DNA of 5,353 nucleotides, from positions 1 through 5,353 of the forward strand of contig JAFNWZ010000432.1 in NCBI GenBank assembly GCA_017379255.1, given 5' to 3'. Within the stretch, counting starts at the first letter, position 1, and every line of letters begins with the position of its first letter. Shown here one piece after another: positions 1-4,579 of the stretch. The notes under the pieces are model-generated. The model was given only the letters and a program-made list of their open reading frames with translations. It was not told where the DNA came from and searched no databases. Both the position numbers and the translations under genes were made by a program. This DNA comes from Akkermansia sp. (GTDB lineage Bacteria > Verrucomicrobiota > Verrucomicrobiia > Verrucomicrobiales > Akkermansiaceae).

Positions 1-864
1 ACCATTCCCTTCACCAACTTCAGTGGCTTCATCAATATCAGCGATGCGGACATCTACCTCGACCGCATGAATGCCGAGTGCTGGGGCGGTGTCATGAATG
101 GAGCGGTGCGCATCGGCTTCGCGGGTGAGCACACCACGCTCGATGGCTACATTCAGGCCCGCACCATGAATCTCAAAGACATCGTGGCCTCCTACGGGCA
201 GGAGTTCACCCCGGCAACCTGCAGCGGCTTCATCCGCTTCCAGGCACCCCAGCCGGATCTGGAAGCCGTGCAAGCCTATGGGCGCGTAAGCCTGAGGGAT
301 GGCGATCTGATGCAGATAGGGCTATTCCGCCCGGTAGGAAGCCTGCTGGCAGACATGCCCGGATACCTCGCCAAGCTGCAGGAATCAGTCACATTCAGCA
401 CAGAAAAAACAGAAACGCCCCCCACCTGGGCCGATAAGTTTATCCGCTACGTGTTCGACACCAGCAGCAATGCCGTGGATTCTCTTTACGATATTCCTTT
501 TGCCAACCACTTCCTGCGCTACGGTATTGACGAAGCATTTACCAAGTTCGACATCCGGAACGGCCACCTCATCACCCGGGATATGACCGCCCGCGGCTAT
601 AATCTGGACATCCGCACACAGCTGGATATTGACCTGAATAAACTCACCCTCACCGGTGACCTGTGGCCCAGAATCTCCAGCGTCCCCACGGTGATTATCT
701 CTCCGGTCACCATTCTCTCCAAGTTCCTCATCGACATCAATCTCTATGGCGATGTGCTGAACCCGCAGTGGAAAATCGGGCTGAGCAAGAAACTCACTAA
801 CGAGGCAGGCAGCCTCACCCCAGCCCCCCAGGTTCCCCCTGCACCGGATACACCTGACAAATAA
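1..864 (+). CDS. AsmA-like envelope protein, C-terminal part (5'-partial)
   Basis: The frame is open from base 1, so the N-terminus lies outside the window; 287 residues are visible. The internal ATG at 67 is not a believable start because the preceding 22 residues read as the same kind of protein. The sequence alternates short beta strands of the AsmA/TamB/DUF3971 style: a G-G-x-M-x-G-x-V repeat near visible residues 29-37, G-R-V-S-L-R-D-G-D-L at 94-103, F-D-I-R-N-G-H-L-I-T-R-D-M at 183-195, and a closing L-Y-G-D-V-L-N-P-Q-W-K block at 248-258. A proline-rich tail (about 272-287) ends the protein. Family members are inner-membrane-anchored, largely periplasmic proteins, several of which carry phospholipid between membranes. 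The stop codon shares one base with the next gene's ATG, so the two are probably translated together. Family assignment is fairly safe; the exact substrate is unknown. Confidence 0.72.
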   Translation, partial: TIPFTNFSGFINISDADIYLDRMNAECWGGVMNGAVRIGFAGEHTTLDGYIQARTMNLKDIVASYGQEFTPATCSGFIRFQAPQPDLEAVQAYGRVSLRDGDLMQIGLFRPVGSLLADMPGYLAKLQESVTFSTEKTETPPTWADKFIRYVFDTSSNAVDSLYDIPFANHFLRYGIDEAFTKFDIRNGHLITRDMTARGYNLDIRTQLDIDLNKLTLTGDLWPRISSVPTVIISPVTILSKFLIDINLYGDVLNPQWKIGLSKKLTNEAGSLTPAPQVPPAPDTPDK

Positions 865-2306
865 TGCTCTGTATCCTCCAGCCTCCGGATTTATACCTCG
901 GCAGCATCTGGGCTGCCACGCTGGCGGGGATTGTTTTTCTGGTGCACCTGTCAGGAATCGCGCTGGCCATTCACGCCCTCTGCCGCGATCATTCACCGCA
1001 AGGCACCATTGCCTGGATGCTGGGGCTAATCCTCCTGCCCTGGGTTACCGTTCCGCTGTATCTGGTTCTGGGAGCAACCCGCATCCGGCGGCACACCTCC
1101 ATCCGATTACTCAGAAAAAGCATTCAGAACTTCCTCTGCCAGCACGGGGCATGGGAATCCCCCACCAGCCAGCTCAGCCATACGCTGACGCAATGCACTG
1201 CTTATGCGCCCTGCTCCGGCAATGAAGTACACCTGCTGCGTGACGGCAACGACACCTACCGGAACCTGCTGCAGGCCATACGCGGAGCGCAACATTCCAT
1301 TCTGCTGGAGTTCTTCATCATCCGGAACGACCGCGTGGGCATCCGGCTGCGAAAAGCGTTGGAAGAGCGAGCCCGCGCCGGGGTACAGGTATTCGTGATA
1401 TACGATGAAGTAGGCTCTCATAAACTACCTGCGGGTTACCTGCGGCATCTGCGCCGCGCCGGGGTGCAAATCACCTCATTCAACGGCAAGCGCTTCTGGC
1501 TCAGCTCCATGCTCCGGCTCAACTACCGCAACCACCGGAAACTGGTGGTCATCGACAGCCGGCAGGCCTATCTGGGCAGTCTCAACATCGGGTTGGAATA
1601 CACCCGCAGCGCCCGCCGCACATACTGGCGTGATACGTTTGTACGGCTGCGCGGCCCGGTCGTCAGCCAGTGTCTGGTCAGTTTTCTGGATGACTGGCAA
1701 AGAGCCACTGGAGCCAACATCTCCCACATAGCCCAGGCGAGCCCGCCACGGGGCAATACCCGCTGCCAGCTTATCCCCAGCGGGCCGGATGATACCCCGG
1801 TCAACACATGGCGGCTCACCCTGCTGGAACTGGCCGCCACAGCACAGGAACGCCTCTGGCTGGCAAGCCCGTACTTTGTGCCGGATGAAGCGGTGCAGGC
1901 GGCTCTGTGTGGTGCAGCTCTGCGCGGGGTGGATGTGCGGGTGCTCATTCCACGGCGCGGCGACAACCTGGCAGCGCATCTGGCCATGCTCACCTATATT
2001 CCCGGCATGTCGGCATGCGGGGTGAACATGCTGGCTTATGAGCCGGGATTCCTGCATGAAAAGGTCTGCGTAAAAGATACAGACACATGCAGCATCGGCA
2101 CCGCCAACCTGGATGCCCGTTCCCTGCAGCTGAACTTCGAGCTCACCCTGCTGATGGAAGACAGCAACGCCACAGCAGAAGTCGCCCGCATGCTGGAGCA
2201 GGACATGGCCGAAGCCAGCAGCATCACCACCGCCCGCTGGAACAAGGCCCCGCGCATCACGCGCCTGCTGGCCAACTGCTGCCGCCTCCTTTCCCCGGGA
2301 TTATAA
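864..2306 (+). CDS. cls: cardiolipin synthase, phospholipase D superfamily
   Basis: This 480-residue protein is close to the usual bacterial Cls length of about 480-510. Two hydrophobic segments (about residues 14-38 and 47-71) form the N-terminal membrane anchor seen in this family. Two HKD motifs follow: H224-x-K226-xxxx-D231 followed by G-S-L-N (238-241), and H398-x-K400-xxxx-D405 followed by G-T-A-N-L-D (412-417) and R-S (419-420). All catalytic residues are present. The enzyme condenses two phosphatidylglycerols, or a related phospholipid pair, into cardiolipin at the inner membrane. The ATG overlaps the upstream TAA (TAATG) and no Shine-Dalgarno sequence precedes it, so translation is probably coupled to the AsmA-like gene. 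A related phosphatidyltransferase such as phosphatidylserine synthase is less likely given the paired membrane segments. It converges on ybeY with one base between the stops. Confidence 0.93.
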   Translation: MLCILQPPDLYLGSIWAATLAGIVFLVHLSGIALAIHALCRDHSPQGTIAWMLGLILLPWVTVPLYLVLGATRIRRHTSIRLLRKSIQNFLCQHGAWESPTSQLSHTLTQCTAYAPCSGNEVHLLRDGNDTYRNLLQAIRGAQHSILLEFFIIRNDRVGIRLRKALEERARAGVQVFVIYDEVGSHKLPAGYLRHLRRAGVQITSFNGKRFWLSSMLRLNYRNHRKLVVIDSRQAYLGSLNIGLEYTRSARRTYWRDTFVRLRGPVVSQCLVSFLDDWQRATGANISHIAQASPPRGNTRCQLIPSGPDDTPVNTWRLTLLELAATAQERLWLASPYFVPDEAVQAALCGAALRGVDVRVLIPRRGDNLAAHLAMLTYIPGMSACGVNMLAYEPGFLHEKVCVKDTDTCSIGTANLDARSLQLNFELTLLMEDSNATAEVARMLEQDMAEASSITTARWNKAPRITRLLANCCRLLSPGL

Positions 2307-2320
2307 CTCAACCGGGGAAA
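2290..2320. terminator. perfect 9-bp hairpin over the cls/ybeY convergent stops
   Basis: TTTCCCCGG at 2290-2298 pairs perfectly with CCGGGGAAA at 2312-2320, leaving a 13-base loop that contains both stop codons (TAA 2304-2306 plus, TGA 2308-2310 minus). As an inverted repeat it would form the same stem in both transcripts. The sequence after the stem is TAACGC on the plus strand and GGAGG on the minus strand, so neither side has the U-run of a textbook Rho-independent terminator. It may stop transcription inefficiently, protect 3' ends or limit read-through between the converging operons. The structure is clear; the role is inferred. Confidence 0.5.
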
Positions 2321-2751
2321 TAACGCTGCACCAGCGGTTCCTGCACCGCAAAAAGCGCCTCGCGGTCTGCTGGTTCATAATCCAGATATCCGTGCAGGTG
2401 GGTCAGGCCATGCACCATGTAGCGGAACAACTCTTCCTCTCGCGGAATACCGTGGGCAGCCGCATAGGAAGCCGCGGTATCACAGCTCACCAGCACCTCT
2501 CCATAGGGGAAAGTGATGGCATCCGTCGCAGTGGGGTCATCCAGGAACTCGCCATGCACCTCTGCAATGGTGGGGTCATCCACAATGGAGATTTCCACCA
2601 CATCCAGGCCGGACAGCACATGGTCCGGCCCTTTCGGAGCCGCCAGCAACTCCGGCAGAAGCGCCTGCAGAGCCGTGCGGAAACGCTCTGCCAGAGCTTC
2701 CGTCACCCAGGCGTTCTCCACGTTCACATAAATCTCAATCTGCGGTTGCAT
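2308..2751 (-). CDS. ybeY: endoribonuclease YbeY, rRNA maturation factor
   Basis: This is a 147-residue protein, a normal length for YbeY, which matures the 16S rRNA 3' end and takes part in ribosome quality control. It carries the conserved T-D-A-I-T-F-P block (76-82), followed by G-E-V-L-V-S, and the metal-binding motif H114-G-L-T-H118-L-H-G-Y-L-D124. The first two metal ligands are His as usual; the third position is Asp instead of the His of the commoner HGxLHLxGYDH form. To my recollection a similar Asp variant occurs in Bacteroidota YbeY, so the site is probably active. The chosen ATG is the only one with a strong ribosome binding site (AGGAGG six bases upstream); a longer open frame running up to 2916 would be shadow coding inside tadA. 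The gene overlaps the end of tadA by 17 bases, pairing rRNA and tRNA maturation in one transcript. Confidence 0.93.
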   Translation of the reverse strand: MQPQIEIYVNVENAWVTEALAERFRTALQALLPELLAAPKGPDHVLSGLDVVEISIVDDPTIAEVHGEFLDDPTATDAITFPYGEVLVSCDTAASYAAAHGIPREEELFRYMVHGLTHLHGYLDYEPADREALFAVQEPLVQRYFPG

Positions 2752-3247
2752 CACTGGCCTCCTCCCGTTCACGGCGTTTGCGTTCCTTGGCCGCAGCCCG
2801 TGCAGCCCGGAAAAATGATTGGAACTGTTCCAGGCACATTTCACCCAGCACCCCGCCCTGCACCGCGCATTTATGGTTGAGCGGGGGATTGGAATCCAGA
2901 AGGTTAATCCAGCCACCGCAGGCGCCGCCCTTAGGGTCGGGAATACCGAACACCACGCGGTCCGGGCGGCAATGCACCAGCGCCCCGGCGCACATGGGGC
3001 ACGGTTCCTTGGTCACATACACGGTGCAGCCTTCGAGCCGCCAGTCACCCACCGCTGCCTCTGCCGCAGTCAGTGCCAGCATCTCGGCATGAGCCGTGGC
3101 ATCCTTAAGCGTTTCCACCTGATTCCAACCGCGGGCAATCACGCGCCCCTCTTTCACCACCACACAGCCGCAGGGCACTTCTCCCACCTCGCGGGCTTTT
3201 TCAGCCTCACGCATGGCAAGCAGCATGAATTGTTCGTCCTCGGTCAT
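2735..3247 (-). CDS. tadA: tRNA-specific adenosine deaminase TadA
   Basis: A 170-residue cytidine/deoxycytidylate-deaminase-fold enzyme that converts the wobble adenosine of tRNA-Arg(ACG) to inosine. Zinc ligands are visible in A-H53-A-E55 and P-C83-P-M-C86; Glu55 is the proton shuttle. Asn42 in G-W-N (40-42) and the D-A-T-A-H-A-E context match TadA better than guanine or cytosine deaminases. The G-G-V-L-G-E-M-C block (131-138) followed by a helical F-F-R region is the usual TadA C-terminus, here extended by a highly charged lysine/arginine/glutamate tail (about 148-165). I start at 3247 because M-T-E-D-E leads straight into the first family helix; an upstream in-frame ATG at 3316 would add 23 residues encoded by a hairpin. 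No good Shine-Dalgarno precedes the start. The last 17 bases overlap ybeY. Confidence 0.92.
   Translation of the reverse strand: MTEDEQFMLLAMREAEKAREVGEVPCGCVVVKEGRVIARGWNQVETLKDATAHAEMLALTAAEAAVGDWRLEGCTVYVTKEPCPMCAGALVHCRPDRVVFGIPDPKGGACGGWINLLDSNPPLNHKCAVQGGVLGEMCLEQFQSFFRAARAAAKERKRREREEASDATAD
2758..2766 (-). promoter_or_regulatory. strong Shine-Dalgarno of ybeY inside tadA
   Basis: On the minus strand GGGAGGAGG ends six bases before the ybeY ATG (2749-2751). It is the strongest ribosome binding site in the window, and it decides the ybeY start. It is written inside the charged C-terminal tail of TadA (Arg-Glu-Glu-Ala codons), so it serves as protein code and initiation signal at once. 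Most other genes here have weak or no such signal. Confidence 0.85.
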
Positions 3248-3257
3248 GGTAAAGAGT

Positions 3258-3304
3258 GAAACAGAAAGCGGCCGACGGGCAGCTATCCGCCCTTGCCGGC
3301 CGCT
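3258..3304 (-). terminator. candidate terminator or leader hairpin between the 165-aa gene and tadA
   Basis: AGCGGCCG (3267-3274 on plus) pairs perfectly with CGGCCGCT (3297-3304). An inner GGGC/GCCC stem (3277-3280 with 3289-3292) stacks above an internal loop. Read on the minus strand, the stem is followed by TTTCTGTTTC (its first T is the last stem base), a broken U-rich run, so it looks like a Rho-independent terminator placed about 20 bases after the stop at 3327. It also lies only about 20 bases before the tadA ATG. I see no convincing promoter between it and tadA, so leaky termination or attenuation is possible. Confidence 0.6.
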
Positions 3305-3326
3305 CTTGCGGTTCAATCAGTAAAAA

Positions 3327-3824
3327 TTACTTGATGGTGATGCGCTCATCGTTATCCAGGATAGCCTGCAGCTCGGGCCAGCCTTCCTCGGTCTGGTTCT
3401 GGAACATGTGCAGGTACACGGAAACAGCACCGGCGGGATAGGCTTCGAACAGGGCATCCACAGCTTCCTTCAGCTTGTCAGCATCCAGAGTCTCGGGCAG
3501 TACATCCACCACACCGTGACCGTTGTGCTCAATGCCCAGCTTCTCGATGAAGCTCACGAGCATCCCCTCGTGCTTACGAATCAGCCACACCTGCAGAAGA
3601 TGGTCACCGATGGTTTCGGCGGGCTTCCAGGCAAGCATCTTCTTAATCCAGGCAAACTGCTCAGCCACAGGCTTCTGCTGCATGTACTGGGGACGCAGTT
3701 TCTTGAGGGCGCCCAGCTCGCGAAGGGCGGCACGATACACGCCACGCTCCTGGTTGCGCATCCAGTCAAGGAAAGTATTAACGGTCTCGTCGTCGGACTT
3801 CTGGAAAATGGTGTAGGACTTCAT
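3327..3824 (-). CDS. conserved-looking cytosolic protein of unknown function, 165 aa
   Basis: I do not recognise this protein. It is soluble and mostly helical by appearance, with no signal peptide or membrane segment. The N-terminal third (about 10-65) is rich in Arg, Lys and Gln with an R-N-Q-E-R-G-V-Y-R-A-A-L helix. The middle (about 75-100) has a tight L-L-Q-V-W-L-I-R-K-H-E-G-M-L block leading to F-I-E-K-L-G-I-E-H. Then comes H-G-V-V-D-V-L-P (103-110), and a helical C-terminal segment with V-S-V-Y-L-H-M-F (134-141) and E-G-W-P-E-L (147-152). Third codon positions are GC-rich as in neighbouring genes, and the protein reads as real coding sequence. The start has no purine-rich ribosome binding site; the preceding bases are TTTTTTCTCCC. 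A promoter about 30-60 bases upstream fits. It is followed by a hairpin and then tadA. Confidence 0.8.
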   Translation of the reverse strand: MKSYTIFQKSDDETVNTFLDWMRNQERGVYRAALRELGALKKLRPQYMQQKPVAEQFAWIKKMLAWKPAETIGDHLLQVWLIRKHEGMLVSFIEKLGIEHNGHGVVDVLPETLDADKLKEAVDALFEAYPAGAVSVYLHMFQNQTEEGWPELQAILDNDERITIK

Positions 3825-3854
3825 ATGCGGGAGAAAAAATCTGAATGTGCGAAT

Positions 3855-3883
3855 ACTAAATCACATCCCTGCCCGTTTGTCGA
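3855..3883 (-). promoter_or_regulatory. candidate sigma-70-type promoter for the 165-aa gene
   Basis: On the minus strand TCGACA (3883-3878) and TTTAGT (3860-3855) are separated by 17 bases, with a TG one base before the -10, as in extended -10 promoters. The expected transcript start is near 3848, giving a leader of about 24 bases before the ATG at 3824. The match was found by eye and is not statistically tested. Confidence 0.45.
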
Positions 3884-3902
3884 GCCCAAGCTTAGACATA
3901 AT
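3876..3902 (+). promoter_or_regulatory. weak distal promoter candidate for the formate/nitrite channel
   Basis: CATAAT (3897-3902) is a 5-of-6 match to the -10 consensus. The best -35 I can place is TTTGTC (3876-3881), 15 bases upstream, which is weak and short in spacing. A start near 3909 would give a leader of about 55 bases that retains the GAGG ribosome binding site. It overlaps the -35 of the divergent promoter. Confidence 0.25.
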
Positions 3903-3926
3903 TCGGCATCTGACGCGGAATTTTCT

Positions 3927-3957
3927 TTGCAAACCCAGTTTATCTGTTATAGTGAGG
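3927..3957 (+). promoter_or_regulatory. extended -10 promoter candidate and GAGG site before the channel gene
   Basis: TGTTATAGT (3945-3953) is an extended -10 element, with TTGCAA (3927-3932) 15 bases before it. A start would fall near 3959-3962, only a few bases before the ATG at 3964. GAGG (3954-3957) lies six bases before that ATG and looks like a Shine-Dalgarno sequence, but a transcript from this promoter would lack it. Either this is a nearly leaderless promoter or the distal one is used. Confidence 0.4.
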
Positions 3958-3963
3958 CATGAA

Positions 3964-4578
3964 ATGACCCCTCTCCACATCATTCGTTCGGCATTCATGG
4001 CAGGCATCTGCATCGGCGTTGCAGGCTTTGGTTTTCTTTCACTTAAGGCCCAGGACCAGTACCTGGCTGGGTGCGTTATCTTCTCCTTTGCCCTCATCGC
4101 GGTCATCAGTTACAAGCTTTTCCTCTATACGGGCACGGCTGGGTTCATCAAGAAGCGGGAATTTGTTCCCCTGGCGCTGGTGCTGCTGGGCAACATCATC
4201 GGTTGCGCCACCTTCTCCCTCTTCACCCGGCTGACCCCCATGCCGCTGCAGGAAACAGCCCAGGCTCTGCTGCAGAGCAGACTTGACCTGGGGCTGGTAA
4301 ACGGGTTTCTGCTCTCTATTCCCTGCGGATTCATCATGACCACCGCCGTCATCCACTCCCGCAAGCGCAACAGACTGCCCATGCTGTTCGGTGTGCCGCT
4401 CTTCATCGTGTGCGGCTTCCCGCACTGCATTGCCGATGCCTTCTTCTACTCCTGCGTACCGCTGGAATTCTGGGCAGCCCACCTGTGGGAGATTCTGCCG
4501 TTCTATGCAATCATCGTAGCGGGCAACTTTGTGGGTTGCAACTTCTACCGCTGGGTCATGGGCGATAACCCCTCGTAA
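3964..4578 (+). CDS. small formate/nitrite transporter family protein
   Basis: This 204-residue membrane protein has six hydrophobic segments (about 5-27, 32-52, 66-88, 109-131, 139-165, 173-197), the plan of the FocA/NirC family, whose members form pentameric channels for small monovalent anions such as formate, nitrite or hydrosulfide. Family landmarks are L-Y-T-G (54-57), L-L-G-N-I-I-G (74-80), L-L-S-I-P-C-G (116-122), C-G-F-P-H154-C-I-A-D (150-158) and V-A-G-N-F-V-G (185-191). His154 is the expected pore histidine. It is shorter than FocA (about 285 residues) but fits the compact branch of the family. Two residues flanking the pore His differ from the usual G-F-E-H-x-x-A-N. The ATG at 3964 has GAGG six bases upstream; an upstream in-frame ATG at 3847 would add a non-family extension. 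It stands alone on its strand, so the substrate cannot be deduced. Confidence 0.85.
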   Translation: MTPLHIIRSAFMAGICIGVAGFGFLSLKAQDQYLAGCVIFSFALIAVISYKLFLYTGTAGFIKKREFVPLALVLLGNIIGCATFSLFTRLTPMPLQETAQALLQSRLDLGLVNGFLLSIPCGFIMTTAVIHSRKRNRLPMLFGVPLFIVCGFPHCIADAFFYSCVPLEFWAAHLWEILPFYAIIVAGNFVGCNFYRWVMGDNPS

Positions 4579-4579
4579 C

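Noticed and set aside
385..996. A 203-codon minus-strand frame antisense to the AsmA-like gene and cls start
   Set aside because: No family resemblance, and both overlapping plus-strand genes are well supported.
2752..2916. An N-terminal extension of YbeY
   Set aside because: The family sequence begins at the ATG at 2751, which has an excellent ribosome binding site; the upstream part is tadA in another frame.
3408..3962. A 184-codon plus-strand frame opposite the 165-residue gene
   Set aside because: Its composition is that of a complement shadow and it runs through the divergent promoter region.
3847..3963. An in-frame 39-residue N-terminal extension of the channel
   Set aside because: The extension is not hydrophobic in the family pattern, lies over promoter-like sequence, and the ATG at 3964 has a well-spaced GAGG.
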